Shown: positions 47,853 to 57,166, counted from the stretch's first letter. The stretch is 64,000 nt of DNA from a bacterium (GCA_905221345.1 CAJNCW010000001.1:317042-381041), one strand, 5' to 3'. The notes: generated by a model not told the origin, from the sequence alone. Numbers and translations: made by a program.

Positions 47853-49868
47853 TTAACCTCCCTTCAAAACAAGCATGGACATCTTGTTTTCTTTCTGCAT
47901 TTGGACATGTAACTGTAAAAGAGATAGACCCGTAAAGAGTAACGAGACTAAGAAAGCAACTACTATCTCTACCATAAGAAATACACTCGCAACAAATCCC
48001 AGTAAAAACACACCCAGTTGAGCAAAGAGATAAGTGCGATGGATTTCTAAGAACCTGAGACCTGCAATGCGTTTGATAAAAATGGCACGTCTAAATTCTT
48101 CAAAGTAGAGCCTATTCATAGTGTTAAACAACAAGATTGAAGTTGCAATCCCAAGCACAGCTCCTGCTAGCATTACCCAACGTTCCCTCTGGATATTATC
48201 CAATAATGTGATGTAGTTGTGGTAACCTGTTTGCATTTCTGAGACCCAATTTTCAATGCCTTGTCTCTGGATAAGCTCCTGAGCATCAGACAATTGATTA
48301 AAGAGAACGTAGTTCTGTACTGCCTCTACCCAAAACAAAATGGACTGTGGACCAGTTGATTGGGGTGTTATAACAATGATGATTGGATCTTTCAAAAACT
48401 GCTGGTAAGAAATAGGGGTCGTATTATACACAAAACGATCCTGACCTGATTCCAAATAACCTACCGTAGCAGTCATTTGCTGTCGTTCATCTTGACTAGA
48501 CATGCGACTGGTTAAGTCGTCTTCAAAAACAGATTTATAATGTTCTTCCTCTGAACGGAGGTGTTCAGGCAGCAATAAGACAAACTCCCCTACATCAAGG
48601 TGATTCATCTTTTGCTCAATAGTTGTATCTACAGGAATGTTTTGACGCTCCAAGTATTGCGGTGTGACGATAAGGACATTGCCATTCGGGTTGTAATCGT
48701 GCCATTCTGTAGAGGTTATAAAGTTTTTGGAGGAAGCCATGCCATTTTGCAAAGTACGGTCAATTAACTGGTGTCTAGATAAGAAAGCCTTTTGTTCTGA
48801 AACAGCCAGATCCATCAATTGATACCAAGTTCTGAGTTTCCTTTGAGCTTGTTCATCAAAACCAGGACTCGTTCCTTCACGGCTGATTGATAGGGTAATC
48901 AGTTGCCTTTCCTGGCTCCAAGCCTCTTGTCCAATCCGATGCTGTTGCCAGGCTTGGGAATACTTTAAGCTACTCCCTATTCCCAGCGTTACAATAATAA
49001 TCGCTAATAGTTGACCGATTAAAATCAAACTAATGATTCCTCTGACAGGCACTTGCCCTTTTATAATCTGCATCAGGTGTATCTTTTTTATCCCAACTGC
49101 GAAGAGTTGAGCGAAAAACAGGGAGATCGACAACAAGATGAGATTATAACTGAGCAAGCCTTCTCCTATGGTCATTAGGGATTGCGTTGGAAGCGACAGA
49201 ATTTTTTGCATAAGAATGGCGAGCACGCCAGCTAAACTGAAACCAACAGCTATCCCTTTCAAATCCTCACCAACTGGTCTAAGAAAAATGGACCACCGTT
49301 TCTCTCCTGAAATGAGGCGAATGCCCGACGACCGTAATTGGCTAATTTGACTAATTAAAGTCAGTGCTCCAAAGGTTAAGATGAAAATCAATAGACTGAT
49401 TAACTGAAATCCGTTACTAAAGATAGCCATTAACGTAGATAGTTTAGATGGAATTGTCAGGTGCATGTTAGTCAAGCCAAGTTGACTTAGCTCCTCCTTT
49501 AGCAAGTGAATATCTAGGTGTCCATCGAATACAAAATAGTTTGTTTCAACACTACTACTTTGAGCATCTTCTAGTTTTTTTTCCTGAAGCCCATCAGGCA
49601 ACTTTCCGTTCCCAAAGGTCGTATAAGAAAAAACTGTAGTACCTTCTGAGTTAGGATCTTGGTGTTGAATCGCAATAAAGCTATCCGTTTCTTCTGCTAG
49701 TTTTTCCAAGCGTGTAGCAACATGCTGAAAAGTTGTTTCAGGGGAAGAATCACGTACAACAACGTTGGGGTAATAATGGGAGACATATGTATCAGTCCAA
49801 ATGGTAAATACCCAAACAAAGAACAAACTAGCAAGCAGGTTGGATATGAGTATAAATAATTTTTTCAT
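47853..49868 (-). CDS. Bacteriocin-associated integral membrane protein (DUF1430)
   Basis: A 671-residue protein with an N-terminal membrane helix, an external domain (about 35-150), four helices (FQLISLLIFILTFGALTLIS and following), a second large external part (about 300-560), and four C-terminal helices with FEEFRRAIFIKRIAGLRFLEI, an FtsX-like coupling loop. This layout is diagnostic of the membrane protein found beside lactococcin-972-like bacteriocins. It presumably forms an ABC complex with the ATPase downstream. Confidence 0.88.
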   Translation of the reverse strand: MKKLFILISNLLASLFFVWVFTIWTDTYVSHYYPNVVVRDSSPETTFQHVATRLEKLAEETDSFIAIQHQDPNSEGTTVFSYTTFGNGKLPDGLQEKKLEDAQSSSVETNYFVFDGHLDIHLLKEELSQLGLTNMHLTIPSKLSTLMAIFSNGFQLISLLIFILTFGALTLISQISQLRSSGIRLISGEKRWSIFLRPVGEDLKGIAVGFSLAGVLAILMQKILSLPTQSLMTIGEGLLSYNLILLSISLFFAQLFAVGIKKIHLMQIIKGQVPVRGIISLILIGQLLAIIIVTLGIGSSLKYSQAWQQHRIGQEAWSQERQLITLSISREGTSPGFDEQAQRKLRTWYQLMDLAVSEQKAFLSRHQLIDRTLQNGMASSKNFITSTEWHDYNPNGNVLIVTPQYLERQNIPVDTTIEQKMNHLDVGEFVLLLPEHLRSEEEHYKSVFEDDLTSRMSSQDERQQMTATVGYLESGQDRFVYNTTPISYQQFLKDPIIIVITPQSTGPQSILFWVEAVQNYVLFNQLSDAQELIQRQGIENWVSEMQTGYHNYITLLDNIQRERWVMLAGAVLGIATSILLFNTMNRLYFEEFRRAIFIKRIAGLRFLEIHRTYLFAQLGVFLLGFVASVFLMVEIVVAFLVSLLFTGLSLLQLHVQMQKENKMSMLVLKGG

Positions 49869-49970
49869 AGTGCATTCCTTATTCTAAAATAGAGGGCAGA
49901 AATACCCCTGCCCTCTATAAACTAACAAGCTTACTAAACTATTGATAAAAGAATCTTCTTCAATTATTCT

Positions 49971-50267
49971 TTACCATCCCGCATCAAATGTAACTTGCTC
50001 CCCAAAATTTGTATTAACAAACGCATAGGCCGCACTACGTGCTCCTGCATAAACTATTTTTTGATTGTCACGTCCATTACATCCAACATAGGCCCAGTGA
50101 TACTGTGAACGATGATAATAATTCGAAAATGCTCCCCAATTATATGGATCATGATGGCCTCCATAGGTCCACTCGCCACCACGGTGAGAAGCTGCCAAAA
50201 CAGGAAGAGCCAAACTAAATGCCAAAACGGCAAGGGATGATGCAACTACTTTTCTAAATTTTAACAT
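49971..50267 (-). CDS. Lactococcin 972-family bacteriocin precursor
   Basis: A 98-residue secreted peptide. The Sec signal (MLKFRKVVASSLAVLAFSLA, then LPVLA) is probably cut near residue 25-26. The mature part has the family pattern: GGEWTYGGHHDPYNWGAFSNYY, then H..W and a C-terminal AGARSAAYAFVNTNFGEQVTFDAGW-like strand region with few cysteines. Lactococcin 972 binds lipid II and blocks septum formation in related cocci. RBS GAGGAG precedes the ATG. It is the first structural gene behind phrA. Confidence 0.9.
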   Translation of the reverse strand: MLKFRKVVASSLAVLAFSLALPVLAASHRGGEWTYGGHHDPYNWGAFSNYYHRSQYHWAYVGCNGRDNQKIVYAGARSAAYAFVNTNFGEQVTFDAGW

Positions 50268-50345
50268 ATTATTACTCCTCTAAATGAAATATTATGAAAA
50301 TGAGCGAAATGCAACTACATATTTTAATTAGAAATCTCAGTCTGA

Positions 50346-50394
50346 ATTATAGTATCCTATTTTTTCCTCCTTTCTAACTGCACGTTCCTTTCTA
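50346..50394 (-). promoter_or_regulatory. Bacteriocin promoter region with direct repeat
   Basis: On the minus strand a -10 box TATAAT (50346-50351) lies about 80 bases before the bacteriocin ATG, with no good -35 box at 17 bases. Two copies of TAGAAAGGA (50386-50394 and 50368-50376) are spaced 18 bases apart upstream of it. A weak -35 with upstream repeats suggests regulator control; the rest of the 50268-50581 gap holds no gene. Confidence 0.4.
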
Positions 50395-50581
50395 CAGACA
50401 GAGACCTAATTTTATAAACCAATCTTAAATACTTTAGATTTTGTAACTCATAATTTTCAACAGTTGGTTAGCTATGAAAGCATTTTATCAAACATCTCCA
50501 TTCTTATATCTATCTGGTATTGTTACAAGCCCTCATCAGAATACCTTTCTCTAAATAGTTGAATTTTAAAGTAATACGAAA

Positions 50582-50752
50582 TCAATCAGCCTTCCCAACA
50601 TCAAGACCATTGGACTTCTTTTGTGATTGCACTCGAATCTCCAATTGTTTATTCTTCTGAATAAACTGTTGGTAAGGAATTGTATTACTAAACATAAAAA
50701 CACCTAGTAATGCAAATGTAACTAATTTTTTAATTCCACGTTTTTTTCTCAT
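50582..50752 (-). CDS. phrA: PhrA-like signalling peptide precursor
   Basis: A 56-residue precursor: a basic N-terminus and membrane/signal helix (KKLVTFALLGVFMFSNTI), a hydrophilic linker, and the C-terminus QKKSNGLDVGKAD. The C-terminal decapeptide is that of the pneumococcal PhrA signal of the TprA/PhrA quorum-sensing system, in which the exported peptide is processed, re-imported by oligopeptide permease and relieves repression by TprA. It is divergent from tprA, as in pneumococcus, and lies upstream of the bacteriocin genes on the same strand. Confidence 0.88.
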   Translation of the reverse strand: MRKKRGIKKLVTFALLGVFMFSNTIPYQQFIQKNKQLEIRVQSQKKSNGLDVGKAD

Positions 50753-50784
50753 GCAATGAAACCCCTTTCTGCTTCCTTGTTTTC

Positions 50785-50813
50785 ATTTTAACATATATAT
50801 AGTATTCAGTCAA
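50785..50813 (-). promoter_or_regulatory. phrA promoter
   Basis: On the minus strand -35 TTGACT (50808-50813), 17-base spacer, -10 TAAAAT (50785-50790). This near-consensus promoter is the expected site of TprA repression. Confidence 0.75.
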
Positions 50814-50880
50814 GTTTTTTTATTATATTTTGAACTTTTTTTTTTTATTATTACCATAAAGAATTATTTATTCCTTTAAC

Positions 50881-50909
50881 TTGCTATTTTGAACTAAAAA
50901 TTTTATAAT
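50881..50909 (+). promoter_or_regulatory. tprA promoter
   Basis: -35 TTGCTA (50881-50886), 17-base spacer and -10 TATAAT (50904-50909), divergent from the phrA promoter. Confidence 0.6.
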
Positions 50910-50943
50910 GAAATTAAGCAAATAGGAAGGTTTATTATCTTTA

Positions 50944-51807
50944 ATGAATACACTCGCAGAGAAATTCAGATTGAAAAGAAAAGAGTTGAGACTCTCCCAA
51001 CAAACTCTTGCAGAAGGAATTTGTGAACAAAGCCAGATTAGTAAAATTGAGAGAGGGCATTTCATTCCCTCCGCAGACCTTTTGTTCAAACTCTCACAAC
51101 GACTTGAAGTACCATTAGATTATTTTTTTAATGAACAAATTGAAATTAAATCTAACCTCTCTAATTTCAAGCAATTATCTGCTCGACTATTAGATGACAG
51201 AAATTATGACAATTTGGAATATATTTATAGAATAGAGATTGAACGAAGTACTTTTCTAACACTAGAAGACCGAACTTACCTTGAATGGATTAAAGCTATT
51301 ATTGACTTCTATCAATATGACAGTAAGTGTGAGGCTATTTCTTCATTGGAAAATATATTATTAAAAGTCTCCTCAAATACTCTGATTTATTTAAAGGTAT
51401 TGAATACTCTATCTAATTTCTATTCCTTAGTGGGTCGTGAACAAGAATATGAGGCAAACTACTCTCATTTAATGGAGTTATATCAGACAAAAAATTTTGA
51501 GCATCAAGAGTTTTTATTTGGCTACATCAGAGTTCGTTACAACTACGCTCACTACCTAGTGTCAAAGGAAAAATATAACGAAGCCATCCAAGAAGCTCTT
51601 GAGACGATTGAACTATGTAAACAAAGACAGACAAGCTACCAACTGGCTCCTCTACTTATTCTTGTAGGAAATGCTGGAGCCAAATTTCTAGACAAAGAAC
51701 AAGTCAAAAATTATTATATAGAAGCAAGAGAGCTATGCAAGATTTATAACAATCCTTTAATGCTGATGAAGATAGAAAATTATTTGAAGGAACTAGATGC
51801 TGTTTAG
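50944..51807 (+). CDS. tprA: PlcR-family transcriptional regulator TprA
   Basis: A 287-residue regulator with an N-terminal HTH (FRLKRKELRLSQQTLAEGIC, then SQISKIERGHFIPSADLL) and a C-terminal array of TPR-like helices (VRYNYAHYLVSKEKYNEAIQ, LETIELCKQRQTSYQLAPLL) that bind a small peptide, the RRNPP layout. Pairing with the adjacent PhrA precursor identifies it as TprA. In pneumococcus TprA represses phrA and a lantibiotic cluster until PhrA accumulates. Here the neighbouring target is a lactococcin-972-like operon. Confidence 0.88.
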   Translation: MNTLAEKFRLKRKELRLSQQTLAEGICEQSQISKIERGHFIPSADLLFKLSQRLEVPLDYFFNEQIEIKSNLSNFKQLSARLLDDRNYDNLEYIYRIEIERSTFLTLEDRTYLEWIKAIIDFYQYDSKCEAISSLENILLKVSSNTLIYLKVLNTLSNFYSLVGREQEYEANYSHLMELYQTKNFEHQEFLFGYIRVRYNYAHYLVSKEKYNEAIQEALETIELCKQRQTSYQLAPLLILVGNAGAKFLDKEQVKNYYIEARELCKIYNNPLMLMKIENYLKELDAV

Positions 51808-51850
51808 TTTATCTTGATATTGGAGTGCTACTTAAACATTAAATAGCCTG

Positions 51851-51890
51851 TAAGGCTGATAGTTAGATTAATACTATCAGCCTTATAATT
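51851..51890 (+). terminator. tprA terminator
   Basis: A 13-bp perfect stem (51851-51863 with 51873-51885) with a nine-base loop, followed by a T-rich stretch; it may also serve the converging relaxase gene. Confidence 0.85.
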
Positions 51891-51911
51891 TTTCCATGGT
51901 ATCTCAAATAA

Positions 51912-53786
51912 CTATACTGATTTTGTTTCCCGTTCTAATTTGGTAACATTTTGATTTCTTGTGTTATCAAGTATATTGATAAAACTCTCTAATCTCCTAA
52001 CCTCATATTCATAATCATCTATCCATTTAGTAATAAATCTTTGATTTTCTTCGATTTCTTTCTCCACCTGCTCCAGTTTGATAGCTGAAGTCAGGTTCAT
52101 CTTGGCATAGTCATATTTTGCCAGTCTTCTATTTTCTGGGTCTGAGTTGTTGAGATTGATTAAGACCTCTGCTACCTTGTTTAGATGAGCAACCTTATCC
52201 TGCAAATCTGTAATGGTCAAATCCAGCTGGGCGATTTCCTTGATTAACTCATCTTTGATTTCCTGGTAAGACTGATTGTTAAGGTCTAATTCGATAAGAA
52301 GATTCACCTCTGCGATTTTCTCTTTGAGGTTGGCAATGGTTGGCCGCCTACGTTTAGGGATATGCGTGCTGTCGTGAGTAAGTTGACGGATTAGTTCACG
52401 CCCTCTCATGTAACGATTGAGGTCTGAACTTTCTTTGTTATAGATGAAAAACTGGGCGGTCTCTCGTATAAAGACATGGTAGGACTTGTCTTGTTCGTTC
52501 TCATGAATATCCAAGTTTCGGTTTGGGATAAAGACCAAGCCGTCTTTTTTGACACCGTAATTCATCTTGATGAAAAGACCTTCCTTGACCACCTTATCAA
52601 TCTGATACTCTGCTAGGACAACTTCAAACTCCTGAATCTGGTCATGTTTCTCTTTGAACTCCTTGTAGGCTGTTAGGAGTTCCTCACTTGAGAGTTTATC
52701 CTTGTCCTGATCTTCTTGATAGGTCTTCAAATCATAGACAATGTTAGTCAAGTCAGACTCTGTTATGCTTTCTCTTTGGTCAAAATAATCCTCAAAAAAC
52801 TGGACATCGTACAAATTTTTCGTACTGACCTTTTTATTCTCTATAGAAATGGTTCGACCGTTCTCAGTCAAGGTAAAGGTCACATGCTTTTTCTTCAGGG
52901 AGATTGTCAGGTTTAACTGCTCTGCCATTTCCAAAAGATGAGAGAGGTCACGGGCTCTAGGCAAAAGAAAATCCAATCGCTGCTCAATGGCTCGTGTCGC
53001 AAACTGCTCTCGGAAATAGTCCTCGGTGTAGGGCTGTCTCTTATCCAGCTGCTTACCGCGAATGACCTGTTTCATCTCTCGGTCAGTCATGAGGAATCTG
53101 GCGTGCTTGTGGGAAAAATCCATCTCCACGTTTAGAGCAGGAGCCTTGGCCAAAAAGTCCTCAAAGTTTTTGCTGTGTTTCATGAGAAAATAAAGCCGTT
53201 GCTTGAGTTCAAACTTATGATTGGTCTTGCGGTAAGCCTCAAACTTCTCGTGCGAATAACGGTTAGGCTGGATAATCGTTGCTCCTGCTTCCTTGGCCAA
53301 GTGGTCAGAAATCATGCGAAGGTTTCTCTCTTGAGCGTAATCCCATTTGAGCTTCTTGTCAGAATTGAGGTCAACAGAGTTTATCAGGATATGATTATGC
53401 ACATGGTTTCTATCTGTGTGTGTTGTCACGATAAAACGAAAGTTTCCACCTGTCAGTTCCTTGATGGTCTCGTAGCCAATGCGGTTGATTTCCTCTGGTG
53501 TCAGCTTATCATCAGGCGAGAAAGACTGGATCAAGTGATGGGCATGAATTTTAGTTTGTTTGACCTGTTGGCGGTCGTTTCTGGAATCGTAGAGCCTGTC
53601 ATTGTTAGTTAAGTTGGCCTCATACATATCCACCATCTCCTCATAACTAGGAAAAACCAAATAGTTCCTCATGCCAAAATCAGAAACCAACTTCAACTGC
53701 TCCGTCTTTTCAGGATTGAGAATATACTTGATGAGGCTCTTGCGGTACTTGGTGCTGTGAACCGCAAAGTGCTTAGTGACTACCAT
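51912..53786 (-). CDS. Conjugative relaxase, SAG1250-type (MOBP-like)
   Basis: A 624-residue relaxase that nicks oriT and pilots DNA. The N-terminal domain has the metal-binding three-His motif in THTDRNHVHNHILINS and an upstream KIHAHHLIQSFSP segment; the C-terminal third is coiled-coil (VEKEIEENQRFITKWIDDYE). This type is found in Tn5252-like elements. The start overlaps the MobC stop by 14 bases. The gene is intact, so the element may still be mobilisable in trans even though its integrase is broken. Confidence 0.9.
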   Translation of the reverse strand: MVVTKHFAVHSTKYRKSLIKYILNPEKTEQLKLVSDFGMRNYLVFPSYEEMVDMYEANLTNNDRLYDSRNDRQQVKQTKIHAHHLIQSFSPDDKLTPEEINRIGYETIKELTGGNFRFIVTTHTDRNHVHNHILINSVDLNSDKKLKWDYAQERNLRMISDHLAKEAGATIIQPNRYSHEKFEAYRKTNHKFELKQRLYFLMKHSKNFEDFLAKAPALNVEMDFSHKHARFLMTDREMKQVIRGKQLDKRQPYTEDYFREQFATRAIEQRLDFLLPRARDLSHLLEMAEQLNLTISLKKKHVTFTLTENGRTISIENKKVSTKNLYDVQFFEDYFDQRESITESDLTNIVYDLKTYQEDQDKDKLSSEELLTAYKEFKEKHDQIQEFEVVLAEYQIDKVVKEGLFIKMNYGVKKDGLVFIPNRNLDIHENEQDKSYHVFIRETAQFFIYNKESSDLNRYMRGRELIRQLTHDSTHIPKRRRPTIANLKEKIAEVNLLIELDLNNQSYQEIKDELIKEIAQLDLTITDLQDKVAHLNKVAEVLINLNNSDPENRRLAKYDYAKMNLTSAIKLEQVEKEIEENQRFITKWIDDYEYEVRRLESFINILDNTRNQNVTKLERETKSV

Positions 53787-54138
53787 AAAACTCCTTCAGT
53801 TGCTGGCATTTAATATTAAAGTCACTTTCAACTTCTTTAATCAATTGACCAATGCCCTGTACCAACAACTCACGGTCACATGGTTTTAAGATGTGAGTCT
53901 GATTGACCGTCCGTGCAATTTGATTAAGGTTGTTTCCGATACGTTTCAGTTCAAAGACCAGATCTTCATAATTACTGGTGTCAATGGTTAGGAAGGTCAT
54001 GTTAGGGTTAAGCAAAACTTTTCTAGCATAAGCAGAGAATTTTTTACAGCGACTCTGTCCGATACGGTCGTACAAGGTCGCAAGTTCCTGGTCTGTCAGA
54101 AAAACTTTTTTAAGATTAGTTCGGTAACGATTTTCCAT
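53773..54138 (-). CDS. MobC-family relaxosome protein
   Basis: A 121-residue protein with FLTDQELATLYDRIGQSRCKKFSAYARKVLL, a ribbon-helix-helix like part, and the MobC signature LKRIGNNLNQIARTVNQTH. It helps the relaxase open oriT. It lies two bases after the accessory protein gene and overlaps the relaxase gene. Confidence 0.88.
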   Translation of the reverse strand: MENRYRTNLKKVFLTDQELATLYDRIGQSRCKKFSAYARKVLLNPNMTFLTIDTSNYEDLVFELKRIGNNLNQIARTVNQTHILKPCDRELLVQGIGQLIKEVESDFNIKCQQLKEFYGSH

Positions 54139-54140
54139 CC

Positions 54141-54503
54141 CTAACCTCCCATGTACTTGTCCCGAAAGTCTTGACTGAGTGGGATAGTCTGGTTAACCTC
54201 TGCTATTAGCTCCTGTACGCAGGTCAAGATAATCCGTAGGTGCTCTGCCGTGACTTGGTGGCTTTGTTCAGCCAAGATAGTCACCTGTAAAATATCTCGG
54301 CTGATTTGTTCAATCTTTTGGTATTGCCAGAGGGTAAACCAGCGAATCAAAACGTCTTCGTGAGACTCTTTTTTCAATAAATTTTGGCGTAGGAATTCGG
54401 AGAAACTCTCCAATTGTTGTTCTCTCATCATTTCTTTTATCTTATTATCCTCCTGTCTTGTTATCCTGAATTGTTTTCTGATTAACTTAATATCTTGTCT
54501 CAT
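54141..54503 (-). CDS. Relaxosome accessory protein, SAG1252-type
   Basis: A 120-residue mostly helical protein starting MRQDIKLIRKQFRITRQEDN with ...IKEMMREQQLESFSEFLRQNLL, an RHH-like DNA-binding region. It is the usual first gene of the Tn5252-type mobilisation module and likely binds the oriT repeats just upstream. Confidence 0.78.
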   Translation of the reverse strand: MRQDIKLIRKQFRITRQEDNKIKEMMREQQLESFSEFLRQNLLKKESHEDVLIRWFTLWQYQKIEQISRDILQVTILAEQSHQVTAEHLRIILTCVQELIAEVNQTIPLSQDFRDKYMGG

Positions 54504-54612
54504 GGTTTTATCCTTTCAAAAAATTACTTGCCTGACAATGTAAGGCAGCCTCACACTGTCAGTACACTTCCTAAAAGCCTCAAAAGGTTCTTTTTCGGCT
54601 TTTGCGAGCTCA

Positions 54613-54720
54613 GATATTGTGTCCACAATATCCCTAAAATCATATCGCCAGCTAATCAAAACCTACCAGTTTTGATCAGCTAACGATAAGATAACTTGGT
54701 GGCTCCGCCCCCAAACCCCC
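54613..54720. other. Probable origin of transfer (oriT)
   Basis: Directly upstream of the mobilisation genes are two strong inverted repeats: 54613-54621 with 54624-54632 (nine bases, perfect) and 54650-54662 with 54669-54681 (13 bases, one mismatch). They are followed by GATAAGATAACTTGG and a GC-rich run (TGGCTCCGCCCCC) in otherwise AT-rich DNA. Repeats next to a conserved nick-type sequence are the usual oriT layout. The nick position is not determined. Confidence 0.55.
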
Positions 54721-54843
54721 AGTAGAAAATCAAGACTTGATTTTCTTAGGAATGATATAAGGATAACAAGGATGATTTGGAAAAGTTATCACAGAATTGC
54801 AAATGGGAGTAAGAAAAAAGAGAGCTGACGCTCTCAAAAAACT

Positions 54844-57156
54844 CTATACAAATTTGATTTTCTCTGGAGAACCAAGAGATGTAAATATTATACTCTCTGG
54901 AAAGACATAGTTATGTTTAAAAATATAATCAATTAACATTCTTGCTGGTTCTGGATAATTTTCAAAATATTCTTTATATGCTCTATTTCTATATATAACA
55001 CTTTGTTCCATTACAGAGAGATATTCGGTATTATCTTTTGAGCTGGATTTGATACAGTATTCCATTATAAATTTCCTCAAATCAATAGAGTCAATATGAC
55101 ACTGAACACCTTTTTTACCTAAATACTCTATAATGGTATTAATCGGCTCAGTAATATAATGTGTTCGTCTAGCTTGTAAAATAATATCAGCCCAGTTTTT
55201 TATATACAAAGGAGTGGTTCCTTCAAAATAATTCTTCAAGTGTCTGAAAATTGATTCAATCAAACTAAAAGTATAATCACCGTCAACTGGGAAATATGTT
55301 GCTATTACGGATTGACTTCCTAGCCCGAGGAACATATTTCCAATATTTAAATAATGCGAATCCAACACCTGAGTTTGACAGGCGCCCAGTATAGTGACAA
55401 CAGGTGCAACTTTTATATTCTTTTCTAACTCGATCATATCAATTTCATCATCACCAATATGAAGCTTCCCAATCTGATCTGGTTGATTTCTACTCACTTC
55501 AGGCATACTACCGTGTCCATAGTAAATAAAAAAAGTTGAAGGATTTTCATTCATCGCACGAATAAAATCAGTTTTATTTCTAACTTCATAGTAATTAACA
55601 CAATAGTTAGGAAAATATCCTTTCAATAACTCCCCTAATTTTTTCCCATTATTATATAGTTCGTCAGATACATTAAGACTATTAATTACTAAAAATGATA
55701 CATTAGCTTTTGGAATTTTTGTTATAAAATTATGTTTTGCTGAGTTTACTAGCGTATTACCAGGAATAATTGGCAATCTGCTGATTGATTTTATTAAGCC
55801 CAGAGGAGTATCTTTATATTTAACCCATTCAAGTGGTGCATCTGTAATGAATTTTATATGCTTCCCATGTTTAACAATTATATCAATAAAGTCATCATCT
55901 AATGATAACTTTAACTTATCAGATATTTTATGGAAATTTTTATTGAATTTTTCAATTTCTGATAAATTGGAATTCTTCATTATATTTATAAACATATGCG
56001 AATACCACAAAGCAATATCTTTGGAGGGTAAGTTAGGCAAACGCACATACGGAGATTTTGTATCTAGTGTAAAATTCAGAAATAAGGAATCTAAAATAGA
56101 GTTTTCTCGTGCCCTATCAGAAATTATTGGTAATATCTTTTCAAAATCTTTTCCGCTCCCTATTCCATAATATCCTGAAAAATCATATATCTGTCGAAGA
56201 ACAGATTTAGACAGCCTTAACTGAAACTCTCTATTTAGTAAATCAACACTTGTTTTATTTACCATCGGCAACACAAATACCATATCTGTACGATAAACTA
56301 TTTCGTCAAATTTTTCAAAAAAATAATCCGATAATTCCAGAAAGTATTCTTCTAAAACATCTGAATACAAGTCGTCTGTGTTAATTGAATCGTCCCATTT
56401 ATTTATTACATCAATAAGAGAGTCTATTCCCTTTTTATATTTTGTAAGATATATAATATATTTTTCTGCAATTAGTCGCTTCAAATAATATTTTATATCC
56501 TTTATAGCGTTCTCTTCGACTACTTCTTTACTTTCATTATTTATATTCCAATGTTGAGGTTCCTGCCTATTTGCAAAAACTGACAAGTACAAACCTCTAT
56601 TACGATTGATTGCAACCTCTAGTGGTCTCAGATAGTTTTTATGAGGAATACTGATTGGTTCCATTTTTGTTTTATCTGAAATTGTAATATCTATACCAAG
56701 TAATTGGCTAGCATTGATACTATTTTTATCTACAATTAACTGTAATTGACTAGAAGGAATATCAATACCTTCTTCTAAAAAAATTATCGGTAGTTGTGTC
56801 CCTTGTATTTTTTGAATTATAGGATGTTCTTTTAATTCCTCAGGAATAAAAACACAGCCTGAAGGAGTTTGTTTGATTAATTCAACAATATCCTCTGTAT
56901 TTTTTAATAACTCTATATTTATATATTCTGTAATATAATTTTGTTCTTCAACAAATGAAGACAGAGGCCAAGGAAGAACTAACTCTTCAAAACTTTTAGG
57001 TATATGAGCAACTAAATATCTTGATTGAGTATGAGTCACAATGTTCCTATTAAAACGATAGGAGAATGTGTCTCTCTCAATAAAATTTGGATTATCATGA
57101 TTATTTGTAGTTAAAAAATAACTTACAAATGGTATGTTTAAAAACTGTTCTGTCAT
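54844..57156 (-). CDS. CHAT-domain (caspase-like) protease of the defence operon
   Basis: A 770-residue protein whose C-terminal part (about 490-690) is a CHAT protease: catalytic His548 in FIYYGHGS and catalytic Cys593 in TILGACQT, followed by FLGLGSQSVIATYFPVDGDYT, the usual strand after the Cys. The first 480 residues have no family I can name; they are rich in Ile/Asn/Lys and contain helical stretches. CHAT proteases act as death or signal effectors in several bacterial immune systems. The gene lies ten bases behind the UvrD-like helicase gene and is the last of the operon. Target and trigger are unknown. Confidence 0.85.
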   Translation of the reverse strand: MTEQFLNIPFVSYFLTTNNHDNPNFIERDTFSYRFNRNIVTHTQSRYLVAHIPKSFEELVLPWPLSSFVEEQNYITEYINIELLKNTEDIVELIKQTPSGCVFIPEELKEHPIIQKIQGTQLPIIFLEEGIDIPSSQLQLIVDKNSINASQLLGIDITISDKTKMEPISIPHKNYLRPLEVAINRNRGLYLSVFANRQEPQHWNINNESKEVVEENAIKDIKYYLKRLIAEKYIIYLTKYKKGIDSLIDVINKWDDSINTDDLYSDVLEEYFLELSDYFFEKFDEIVYRTDMVFVLPMVNKTSVDLLNREFQLRLSKSVLRQIYDFSGYYGIGSGKDFEKILPIISDRARENSILDSLFLNFTLDTKSPYVRLPNLPSKDIALWYSHMFINIMKNSNLSEIEKFNKNFHKISDKLKLSLDDDFIDIIVKHGKHIKFITDAPLEWVKYKDTPLGLIKSISRLPIIPGNTLVNSAKHNFITKIPKANVSFLVINSLNVSDELYNNGKKLGELLKGYFPNYCVNYYEVRNKTDFIRAMNENPSTFFIYYGHGSMPEVSRNQPDQIGKLHIGDDEIDMIELEKNIKVAPVVTILGACQTQVLDSHYLNIGNMFLGLGSQSVIATYFPVDGDYTFSLIESIFRHLKNYFEGTTPLYIKNWADIILQARRTHYITEPINTIIEYLGKKGVQCHIDSIDLRKFIMEYCIKSSSKDNTEYLSVMEQSVIYRNRAYKEYFENYPEPARMLIDYIFKHNYVFPESIIFTSLGSPEKIKFV

Positions 57157-57166
57157 AATATTTCCT

